Of a stretch of DNA of 64,000 bases, positions 49,269 through 56,846 are shown piece after piece. Source of the DNA: Brevibacillus ruminantium (GTDB taxonomy: Bacteria; Bacillota; Bacilli; Brevibacillales; Brevibacillaceae); assembly GCF_023746555.1 (NCBI RefSeq), contig NZ_CP098755.1, forward strand, positions 4,472,001 through 4,536,000. The letters run 5' to 3'. Within the stretch, counting starts at the first letter, position 1. The number at the start of each line of letters is the position of its first letter. The translations under genes were made by a program, and so were the position numbers. The notes under the pieces were generated by a model. The model had not been told where the DNA came from. It did not search any database and worked only from the letters and a program-made list of their open reading frames with translations.

Positions 49269-50453
49269 ATGAAACGAGTGATTCCATTGAAAAATTATAT
49301 CGAACTGACAAGCAAACAGGTACGACTCCAGGAAGGACCGCAAGCCATCGAAAAGCTGCTGTTGGAATGCTACCTGCACCCCGGCACTTCCACCAAAGAA
49401 TTGGCCCGCAAGCTGCTGCTGCCTGTTCCGGTTACAGCCGCCATCAAAAAGGAGCTGATCAAGCTGGGGGCGCTTCGTCAGGATCGCGGAGTTAGCTGCA
49501 CAGCGGATGGAACTGCGTTTCTGGAAAAAAAGCGAGGGTTTGACGGCCTCGACATCGGCTTGTACCGCAAGCTGATGAATGCTGAAATGGATTGGAGGGA
49601 GGAGCTCGCTGATATACTCGCGCAGCTCCATCCATTACTCGAAGGCCGCCCACAGGTAGATGTACAGATCGACCAATCGAAATGCACCCCAGAAACGAGT
49701 TTGAAGCGAGCCATTCTCTGCCTGCGCGAACATGCGCTTGTCGGCGGACGAATTCTCTGTGTCGGCGACGATGATCTGGTCAGCGTCTCGCTCGGCCTGC
49801 TGCTCAAGCGGTTATTCCCGCAGCAGTGGGAAAACAAGGCAAGCATTACGGTCGTTGATATTGATGAGCGCTTTCTACGCTATATTGCGGAATTGGCGAC
49901 CCGTGAAGGGCTGCCGATTACCTGCACCCGTGCGGATCTCCGTCAACCGCTTTCCCCGAAGCAGATCGGGACGTTTGACTGCTTTTTTACCGACCCTCCG
50001 TACACACTCCCGGGGATGAGCCTTTTTGTCTCACGCGGGATCAGTGTACTGCAGAAAAAGAAGGGGCTGCCGATTTATCTGTCGTTTGCCCATAAATCAC
50101 CTGAGTTTATGCTGGATATGCAGCGCGAGTTTATCCGGATGGGGCTGGTCGTCACCGAGGTGATTCCTCATTTTAATGAGTATGAGGGAGCAGAGATGAT
50201 CGGCAACCGTGGTCAGATGATCGTTTTAAAAACGACAGAGCAGACCCTCCCCCGGATAAAAGGAAGCTTTGATGAAGCGCTCTACACCGGCGAGGTAAAA
50301 CGAACGCTGCGGACCTACCGCTGCCGCGGATGCGAGGGAAGCATACAGGTTGGGTTTCAGCAGGATTTTCCGACGATTGAAAGGTTAAAAATGAACGGAT
50401 GCCCCCTTTGCCAGCACGATACGTTTGATTTGGTGAAAAAACGGTCAGTGTAG
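49269..50453 (+). CDS. bpsA: branched-chain polyamine synthase (BpsA / N4-bis(aminopropyl)spermidine synthase), 394 aa
   Basis: Aminopropyltransferase family enzyme that adds aminopropyl groups to spermidine from decarboxylated SAM. A winged-helix-like N-terminus (LLECYLHPGTSTKELARKLL) precedes the Rossmann part: ALVGGRILCVGDDDLVSVSL, TVVDIDERFLRYIAELATRE, FDCFFTDPPYTLPGMSLFVS and HFNEYEGAEMIGNRG. A C-terminal zinc-ribbon-like CRGCEGS ... CPLCQHD tail follows. The ATG at 49269 has a poor ribosome binding site; GTG 49278 and TTG 49287 are alternatives. The leader with two terminators suggests regulated transcription. Confidence 0.85.
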   Translation: MKRVIPLKNYIELTSKQVRLQEGPQAIEKLLLECYLHPGTSTKELARKLLLPVPVTAAIKKELIKLGALRQDRGVSCTADGTAFLEKKRGFDGLDIGLYRKLMNAEMDWREELADILAQLHPLLEGRPQVDVQIDQSKCTPETSLKRAILCLREHALVGGRILCVGDDDLVSVSLGLLLKRLFPQQWENKASITVVDIDERFLRYIAELATREGLPITCTRADLRQPLSPKQIGTFDCFFTDPPYTLPGMSLFVSRGISVLQKKKGLPIYLSFAHKSPEFMLDMQREFIRMGLVVTEVIPHFNEYEGAEMIGNRGQMIVLKTTEQTLPRIKGSFDEALYTGEVKRTLRTYRCRGCEGSIQVGFQQDFPTIERLKMNGCPLCQHDTFDLVKKRSV

Positions 50454-50548
50454 GCTGGGCGGGTTCCCGCAACCACTCATCGCCCCTCGCAGGTCCGTCT
50501 ATCGGATGATCGCTGAAGACTGCAGAGGCCCATCACTAAATACAATTT

Positions 50549-50596
50549 GCCCGGCTATGCGACGATTCCGTTTCTGTTAAAAAGCCGGGCGTTTTT
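50549..50596 (+). terminator. bpsA terminator
   Basis: GCCCGGCT and AGCCGGGC arms, then GTTTTT. Confidence 0.8.
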
Positions 50597-50749
50597 ATGG
50601 TCGCACTGACATTGATGGGACAAACCTTGTCTGATTGTACGGGAAACATTTTGTTAGAGAATGGAAATATGGCGTCTATAAAAGGAATTTTTTACCATGA
50701 TGTCGAACCTATCTTTTATGGCAATCATCGATCCCATATGGAGGAGAGC

Positions 50750-51550
50750 ATGTTCAAATACCTTGTTTTTACTCTTATGATCACAGTCCTTTTGGTCTGT
50801 ACAGGCATCGCTGCTCTGGCAAAGGATTTCGCCGCGCCTGCCGATGCCCAGAAATTTGCGAAAGAACAGTTCCCACAGATTTTTCAAAGCTACTACGAGA
50901 CGCTGGATGACCCGACCCGCTACGGCCTGGAGAACGAGATCGGCAATATCTCCTTCGGCCCTCTCCATCCTGTATTGGCTTTTACGCCAGAGTTTCTGCA
51001 CGGGAGCCAACCAGCCGACAGCTATGCCGCAGAGCCGTCAGACTTATGGATTGCCGGGATTTATCAAAACGGAATTCCCCGCCTGGCCATCAGTCTCTAT
51101 CAAAAGGAGGACGGTACCTATTCGCTTGCGAACATCGGGTATGGCAAAGACGTGGCGCTTGCGCTGGAGGATGTAAAAGCAGGAGAAGGCGTGATCGAGG
51201 ACGGTCCCACAAATTCCTGGTACGCCTTTTCCCCAAATGCCAGCGATCCAGCGCGCAGCCAAATTCGCCCGCTGAACGATATCGCGAAAATCATAAGTCC
51301 CTCTGTATCCACTCTCGCTGAACTCCAGCCACTTTTGCATGAGCATTATGAGCAAAAGTTCGGCAGCAATTGGCGCCAAACAGAAGAAAACGCTCACGCC
51401 GAAGCTGGCGGAGCGGTACGCGCAGGAAATCATGAAGGCAAGGGCAGGACGCCGCTTTTCATCATGGGAGTTCTCTTTACCGTTACTGCTTTTCTGCTCA
51501 TGAACGTCAAAAAAGTCGGCATTCGATCCAATCAGAATTCTCAACAATAG
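50750..51550 (+). CDS. exported or membrane protein of unknown function, 266 aa
   Basis: ATG 50750 follows GGAGGAG. An N-terminal hydrophobic segment (KYLVFTLMITVLLVCTGIAA) ends ALAKDFA and may be a signal peptide or anchor. The middle reads AQKFAKEQFPQIFQSYYETL, SFGPLHPVLAFTPEFLHG and WIAGIYQNGIPRLAISLYQK. A C-terminal helix (LFIMGVLFTVTAFLLMN) with KKVG suggests attachment at both ends. Family not recognised. Confidence 0.68.
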   Translation: MFKYLVFTLMITVLLVCTGIAALAKDFAAPADAQKFAKEQFPQIFQSYYETLDDPTRYGLENEIGNISFGPLHPVLAFTPEFLHGSQPADSYAAEPSDLWIAGIYQNGIPRLAISLYQKEDGTYSLANIGYGKDVALALEDVKAGEGVIEDGPTNSWYAFSPNASDPARSQIRPLNDIAKIISPSVSTLAELQPLLHEHYEQKFGSNWRQTEENAHAEAGGAVRAGNHEGKGRTPLFIMGVLFTVTAFLLMNVKKVGIRSNQNSQQ

Positions 51551-51659
51551 TACCTGAAAGAAAAGGTTTCATATCCCCCGAAGCCCTCCTGATCACCGCA
51601 GTCCCTCAACACACTGCAAAGATGCAGGAGGACTTCTCGATTACAGTGTGCAAGCCGAC

Positions 51660-52082
51660 TTACAATTTTTTGCCACAGCTTGAGCAGTATTGATATTCCT
51701 TTTTTACTCGCTCGCCGCAGTAAGGACAAAAGGCTTTTTCCCCGCCAGATTCCTTTTCCTCTGTCTCATCGACTATTTCGTCGACGATTTGCTTCCCGTA
51801 TAGACGATTCAGGGGATCGCCTTCTTCCCTGGAATCCGTGATATCAAATAAAGACATCCGTTCTTTGGAGGTCGCATTCTTGTAATGATAAATCGCTTGA
51901 AAAATGCCGATCCCCACGAATATAATACCGAACAGCGGAAAAATGGTTCCGACTAGCGGAAATGGGGCATCTCTCGTCATCGCAAAAGCCATAATCGTCC
52001 AAAAAATCCCAAAAGCGACCATGGCAAGACTTCCCGCAGCCCCCACGGCAGACGGCCCACGACCCGGTTTTATACTTTTCAC
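51660..52082 (-). CDS. small membrane protein with C-terminal zinc ribbon, 140 aa
   Basis: Two membrane helices (AAGSLAMVAFGIFWTIMAFA and PLVGTIFPLFGIIFVGIGIF), a charged linker, then a zinc ribbon CPYCGERVKKEYQYCSSCGK with four Cys. GTG 52082 lies 8 nt after GGAGG; the GTG at 52091 is too close. Function unknown. Confidence 0.75.
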   Translation of the reverse strand: MKSIKPGRGPSAVGAAGSLAMVAFGIFWTIMAFAMTRDAPFPLVGTIFPLFGIIFVGIGIFQAIYHYKNATSKERMSLFDITDSREEGDPLNRLYGKQIVDEIVDETEEKESGGEKAFCPYCGERVKKEYQYCSSCGKKL

Positions 52083-52399
52083 GCGCAACACCTCCCTCTG
52101 TTTTTCATCTTATCTCAAAACGGATTGCGCCACAAACGGTGTCATTCTGATCAATCAATCACCCCATGTAAATAATACAAAATTTTTACTATTTTTTCGT
52201 TAGATTTCGTCGTGTCGCGTCGTTATATATAGACGCTACTATTAGGAAGTTTGTTACTACCATCCTGGAGCCTTTCAGAGCTATGAGGTTTAAACTACTT
52301 CCATAATGTAGGGAAATGTAGAGGGGGGAGATGATCTTTTAATGGTTGCACACGTCGTGGTAAAAGTACTGTAAAAAATATACAAGGAGCGGGATCTTA
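52083..52399. other. 317-bp intergenic region
   Basis: Divergent promoter region between the zinc-ribbon protein and the secreted protein. AT-rich; no gene or strong hairpin seen. Confidence 0.5.
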
Positions 52400-53032
52400 A
52401 TGAAGAAAAAGTCGTGGTTTGCGATGGGTGTATCGTTGGCTTTCGTTTCAGCCATCTCATTATCCGCACATGCTTCTCCGTTTGAGTCACCAAAAGCGGA
52501 ACGAGTAGGAACACAAGTTCATCTAAATTCAAATTCAAGTTTTGTAGATGATTTGAATAACCCTAAAGATTTTTATAAGTATGATGGTGTCCCCCAAGCT
52601 GAAAAAGTTTCTACTGAACAGGTATCGAAAAATACCCGGAGAGCAAATGATCCTTTAAATGATTCCATACAACCTTTCTCTAAAGACGTACCGACAGAAT
52701 TTTGGAATATAGATCGGAAAGGTACCTACACGGCTAATATATATAACTTACGCTCCCTGCTATATACAAACTATTATTTCCAGCCCAGTCCAAAGGGTGA
52801 GTTATATGTAGAAACTGATATTAATGAAGATTACGGTAAAAGCGCTACGTATACGATCCACTGCTATGACCTTAGTACGGGTAAGAGTGTTACGAACTGG
52901 AAGGGTACAGCCGGTACCGTTGAGAAAATAAGATTTTATAATCTAAACGAAAGCAAAAATTATTATTTTGGATTCGATTTTAATTCCAATACGGGCACTT
53001 TAAGTGGAACGGCTGATATCTCTTACAAATAG
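52400..53032 (+). CDS. secreted protein of unknown function, 210 aa
   Basis: A Sec signal peptide (KKKSWFAMGVSLAFVSAISL, cleavage near SAHA-SP) precedes a polar mature region rich in Asn, Ser and Tyr (VGTQVHLNSNSSFVDDLNNP, YTANIYNLRSLLYTNYYFQP). It ends NYYFGFDFNSNTGTLSGTAD, which suggests a small beta-sandwich domain. ATG follows AAGGAGC. No named family recognised. The AT-rich composition differs from the iron operon that follows. Confidence 0.75.
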   Translation: MKKKSWFAMGVSLAFVSAISLSAHASPFESPKAERVGTQVHLNSNSSFVDDLNNPKDFYKYDGVPQAEKVSTEQVSKNTRRANDPLNDSIQPFSKDVPTEFWNIDRKGTYTANIYNLRSLLYTNYYFQPSPKGELYVETDINEDYGKSATYTIHCYDLSTGKSVTNWKGTAGTVEKIRFYNLNESKNYYFGFDFNSNTGTLSGTADISYK

Positions 53033-53039
53033 ACTTGAA

Positions 53040-53070
53040 AAAGAACTAAGAGGGGCTCTACGCCCCTCTT
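53040..53070 (-). terminator. terminator of the fbpABC operon
   Basis: Minus strand: AAGAGGGGC, loop GTAGA, GCCCCTCTT then AGTTCTTTTTC. The stop codon of fbpC lies in the stem. Confidence 0.75.
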
Positions 53071-53705
53071 CCCATCACAACCGTGCGATCACAGATCGCC
53101 TTCACATCTTCCTTATCATGCGTCACAAAAATACAGGTAATCTGGGCCAGCTTCAATATATCACGCAGCTCCTCCCTGATCCGCTCCTTCAAATCTGCAT
53201 CGAGATTGCTGAACGGCTCATCCATCAACAGGACGGATGGCTTGGGAGCAAGCGCACGGGCCAGGGCTACACGCTGCTGCTGTCCTCCGCTCAGCTCGTG
53301 CGGATAGCGATTCTCAAAGCCGGTCAGCTGGACCAGCTCCAGCATCTCCGCCAAGCGTTGTTTCCGTTCTTTGCGCGAGAGGCGATGAAGACCGAACACG
53401 ATGTTTTGCGCCACGGTCAGATGAGGGAACAAGGCATAGTCCTGAAACACCATCCCCACACCGCGCTCCTCCGGCTCCACAAAGCGCTGCCCATCTACCA
53501 CCGTCTTGCCTGCAATCGTGATCGAACCGCCCGCGGGCTCCTCCAATCCGGAAATCAGACGCAGCAAGGTGCTTTTGCCGCTGCCGCTCTGTCCCAAAAT
53601 CCCGACGATTTCCCCCTGGGAGATCGTGAGCGTGAAGTCCTGGATGGTCTTTTCTTTTGCCTTGGGGTAGTAAAAAGAGAGTTCCTTGATTTCACAGAAG
53701 CTCAT
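53058..53705 (-). CDS. fbpC: iron(III) ABC importer, ATP-binding subunit, 215 aa
   Basis: Walker A GQSGSGKST (about residue 37), Q-loop, signature LSGGQQQRVAL (about 128) and Walker B SVLLMDEPFSNLD. It lacks the C-terminal TOBE-type region found in most FbpC/PotA proteins, being about 130 residues shorter. The ATG overlaps the permease stop by 4 nt. Last gene of the operon. Confidence 0.9.
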   Translation of the reverse strand: MSFCEIKELSFYYPKAKEKTIQDFTLTISQGEIVGILGQSGSGKSTLLRLISGLEEPAGGSITIAGKTVVDGQRFVEPEERGVGMVFQDYALFPHLTVAQNIVFGLHRLSRKERKQRLAEMLELVQLTGFENRYPHELSGGQQQRVALARALAPKPSVLLMDEPFSNLDADLKERIREELRDILKLAQITCIFVTHDKEDVKAICDRTVVMGRGA

Positions 53706-55357
53706 CGCTCTTTCTTCTCCTCTCCGAATCGTTGGAATACGAGTACAGTAATCATGCTGATGCCAATAATCAACAGGGATGGAATGGACGCCTCTATAAT
53801 CTGCTCGTCATTGGCGTACTGATACGTCTTGGTCGCCAGCGTTTCAAAATTGAACGGACGCAGCAGCAGGGTAAGCGGCAGCTCTTTGATAATCTCCACA
53901 AACGTGAGGACAGCCGCACTCAGAATCGCGCCTTTGATCATTTTCAGATCGACGGCAAAAAAGGTGCGCGTCATGCCCAGCCCGAGCATGCGGGAGGCCT
54001 CGTAATATTTTTTCCCGACTTTCTCAAAACCCGTCTCCACCGAGTTGAAGCCAATCGCCATAAAGCGGATCACATAGGCCACGATCAGCATCACAATGGA
54101 CAAGCTGAGCACGAGCTTTTGATCGCCCCAGCCGAGTGATCGATACACCCCGGCCAGACTTTTATCCAGCGAGATAAAGACGGCCAAAACCCCGATCGAG
54201 ATAACCGCCCCCGGGACAGAGTATCCCATCGCGATCAGCTTGGCTGCGATATTGGAAAAGAAGGATTGCTTGATGCGGCTGACGTTGGCTGCGATCACGG
54301 CAAAAAACACGACGATGGCCGTTGCGATCAGCGACACGACCAGCGTGTTGGACACCAGCTGGGCGAAGCCGCGATTCAGGACATGGGCATACGTGAGCTT
54401 GGCCCATGCGAGCAACTGCACAAACGGGATGAGAAACGAACAGGCAAAGATCAGGAAACAAAAGACAAAAGCGAGTCCTGCGGAAAACCGCCCCATTTTT
54501 TTCGGCGTGAGCGGTCTTACCTTGCTTGTCGAGGAACTAAACTTCTGACGATTTCGCAAGTATTTTTCCAGAATAAACAGGCCGATCACCGCTACCATCA
54601 GAAAGGCTGCCAGTCGAATCGCCGAATCCAGATCATACATGCCAAACCAGGTCTGAAAGATCGCCGTGGAAAAAGTGCTGATCCCGAAATAGCTGGTCAC
54701 GCCAAAATCATTCAAGACCTCAAACACAACAAGACTCACGCCCCCGACAATCGCGGAGCGCGAGAGAGGAAGAACGACCTGAAAGAAGATTTGGACAGGG
54801 CCTTTGCCAAGCAACCGGGCATTTTCAATGTAAGAGGCGCTTTGCCGCTCCAGAAACGTCTTGGTAATCATGTAGACGTACGGAAACAGGAACATCGTAA
54901 AAACGAAGATGGCCCCTTTCATCGACATGAAGTCAAAATACTTCTGATCCAGGGTCAAGCCGAACTGATTGCGCAGCAGCTTTTGCACGGCTCCCGTGTA
55001 ACTGAGCATCGTACTGTAGGTGTACGCCCCGATATAGGGTGGGATCGCCAGCGGCAAGACAAAAGCCCAGCGAAAGAGGCGTTTCCCTGGAAAATCATAC
55101 GCCGTCATCAGCCAGGCGAGCGTCACCCCGATCATGACCGTAAAAAGGCCGGTAAACAGAACAAGCCAAAGCGACTGGAGCACATATTCTTTCAGCATAA
55201 ACTCTTTGATGTGCTCCCAGTTTTCGTTTGGCTTTTGGAACAGATTCAAGAGAATATAAAGGTTGGGCAGCAATACAATTGCTACCCCAACCAGACTGAG
55301 TGCCATCCACCCGTTCCTGTTCCGTTTTATGGCTTGCAGGAATGCGTGTCTGCTCAT
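53702..55357 (-). CDS. fbpB: iron(III) ABC importer, permease subunit (two fused BPD domains), 551 aa
   Basis: About 12 membrane helices with two BPD_transp_1 domains. EAA-like loops are seen in SASYIENARLLGKGPVQIFF (about residue 175) and KKYYEASRMLGLGMTRTFFA (about 455). Fused permeases of this size are typical of FbpB/CysW-like iron importers. It lies directly between the ATPase (overlap 4 nt) and the binding-protein gene (2 nt gap). Confidence 0.9.
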   Translation of the reverse strand: MSRHAFLQAIKRNRNGWMALSLVGVAIVLLPNLYILLNLFQKPNENWEHIKEFMLKEYVLQSLWLVLFTGLFTVMIGVTLAWLMTAYDFPGKRLFRWAFVLPLAIPPYIGAYTYSTMLSYTGAVQKLLRNQFGLTLDQKYFDFMSMKGAIFVFTMFLFPYVYMITKTFLERQSASYIENARLLGKGPVQIFFQVVLPLSRSAIVGGVSLVVFEVLNDFGVTSYFGISTFSTAIFQTWFGMYDLDSAIRLAAFLMVAVIGLFILEKYLRNRQKFSSSTSKVRPLTPKKMGRFSAGLAFVFCFLIFACSFLIPFVQLLAWAKLTYAHVLNRGFAQLVSNTLVVSLIATAIVVFFAVIAANVSRIKQSFFSNIAAKLIAMGYSVPGAVISIGVLAVFISLDKSLAGVYRSLGWGDQKLVLSLSIVMLIVAYVIRFMAIGFNSVETGFEKVGKKYYEASRMLGLGMTRTFFAVDLKMIKGAILSAAVLTFVEIIKELPLTLLLRPFNFETLATKTYQYANDEQIIEASIPSLLIIGISMITVLVFQRFGEEKKER

Positions 55358-55359
55358 AT

Positions 55360-56466
55360 TTACTTCCAGCCTACTTTGTTAAAGATTTCGAGTGCCTTTT
55401 TGTTGTTTGTTCCCAGCTTCGCAAAATCAATCTCTTGCGCTTTAAACGTGCCCCAGGATTTCAAAAGCTCCGGCATCTCCGCTTCCGCATTTACAGGGAA
55501 CTCATAGTTTTCCTGCGAGATCATGCTCTGTGCTTCTTTATCTGTCAGGAATTCCATCAGTTTGACGGCGTTTTCCTTGTGTTTGCTGTGCTTGGTCAGA
55601 CCCACTCCGCTGATGTTGATATGCGTGCCTGTCGTCTCCTGATTCGGGAAGAATACGCCGATGCTTTCGCCGACCTTCACTTCTTCCGGATCTTTGGAAT
55701 TTACCATCAGTCCGACGTAATAGGTGTTCATGATGGCCACATCGCCGACACCGGCTACAATCGCTTTGGCCTGGTCACGGTCGCCGCCTTTCGGCTCTTG
55801 CGCCAAGTTGGCCGTGATCCCTTTTGCCCACTCCTCCGCCTTCTCCTCGCCGTTCAGGTCGATGAAGGATGCCAGCAGGGACTGGTTGTACAGACTGGTC
55901 GAAGAGCGTACCAATACTTTGCCTTTCCATTTATCAGTCGCCAGGTCTTCATAAGTCGAGAGCTGTTCTGGCTTTACACGATCCTTGGAATAGGCAATCA
56001 CGCGAGCGCGAGTGGCAATCCCGATCCATTCATTGTCTTTGTCGCGGAGCTGTTTGGGCACATGCTTGTCGATGGCCTCGGATTGCACAGGCTGTAGAAC
56101 GCCATTTTCCTTCGCGGTATTCAACACGCCGCCGTCTACGGTGATAAACAAGTCAGCTTCCGTGCTCTCCCCTTCGCGTTTCAGACGCTCGATCAGCTCT
56201 TCCGCTTTTCCTTTGACCATATTGACTTTAATGCCTGTTTTTTGGGTGAAGGCTTCCATTAATTTATCATCAATTTCATAGTGACGTGCCGTATAAACAT
56301 TCACCACCTGATCTTGACTCTGCTTTGCATCAGGTGTTCCGGTGTTTGCCTGTTGTTGATTTGCTGTATCTGTTCCTGTACTCGCTCCACTGCTTCCGCA
56401 CCCTGCAAGCAGTCCCGCCGCCATTACGGCTGTCAGAATCGAAGCAGTCAGTTTTCCACGTTTCAT
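55360..56466 (-). CDS. fbpA: iron(III) ABC importer, substrate-binding lipoprotein, 368 aa
   Basis: Lipoprotein signal peptide with LLAGCGSSG lipobox (Cys near residue 22). A transferrin-like SBP_bac_6 domain follows: VVNVYTARHYEIDDKLMEAF, KGKAEELIERLKREGESTEA, DLFITVDGGVLNTAKENGVL, PKGGDRDQAKAIVAGVGDVA and MNTYYVGLM, with the Tyr pair expected to bind iron. The Fur box just upstream supports iron repression. First gene of the operon. Confidence 0.9.
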   Translation of the reverse strand: MKRGKLTASILTAVMAAGLLAGCGSSGASTGTDTANQQQANTGTPDAKQSQDQVVNVYTARHYEIDDKLMEAFTQKTGIKVNMVKGKAEELIERLKREGESTEADLFITVDGGVLNTAKENGVLQPVQSEAIDKHVPKQLRDKDNEWIGIATRARVIAYSKDRVKPEQLSTYEDLATDKWKGKVLVRSSTSLYNQSLLASFIDLNGEEKAEEWAKGITANLAQEPKGGDRDQAKAIVAGVGDVAIMNTYYVGLMVNSKDPEEVKVGESIGVFFPNQETTGTHINISGVGLTKHSKHKENAVKLMEFLTDKEAQSMISQENYEFPVNAEAEMPELLKSWGTFKAQEIDFAKLGTNNKKALEIFNKVGWK

Positions 56467-56488
56467 ATGTATAGATCCCCCTGAAGAT

Positions 56489-56507
56489 GATAATGAGAAT
56501 TATTATC
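56489..56507. promoter_or_regulatory. Fur box
   Basis: GATAATGAGAATTATTATC matches the 19-bp Fur consensus GATAATGATAATCATTATC at 17 of 19 positions, 23 bp upstream of fbpA. A second, weaker site (AATGAGAATCATTCTT) lies at about 56565-56580. Confidence 0.87.
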
Positions 56508-56846
56508 TATTCGTTTCTGATAATACAGGGCCGCTTAGATATTGTCAAGCCTCAACTTTCAATAAATGAGAATCATTCTTAGGAACAATGCCAGGGAATA
56601 CGGGAGACAGCAATGGTCCTCCGAGCGTTGGACCGAAAAAATGGAGCAGCTCTATTTGTACGTAAAAGGAAAAACACCTCGGCGAATCAGACGATTCAGG
56701 AAAAAAAGCCGGGCGCGGCACCCTCCTTCGCTTTCTCGCCCCCACCATCGTTGGGACCAAAACGAATGGAAATTTCTTGTGCACCGTCTCCCGGCTTCCT
56801 ATGTCCTTCCTGATTTTTTCTTTTTGAGAATCCTGACCGAAACCAA
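56508..56846. other. 339-bp intergenic region
   Basis: Promoter region of fbpA with a possible second Fur-like site. The plus-strand frame at 56566-56862 is Arg/Ser-rich, has no ribosome binding site and is not considered a gene. Confidence 0.5.

Noticed and set aside
54266..55507. 413-aa plus-strand open frame
   Set aside because: It lies antisense to the well-supported fbpB and fbpA genes, has no ribosome binding site, is rich in His, Arg and Lys and has no recognisable domain. It is a shadow of the high-GC coding strand.
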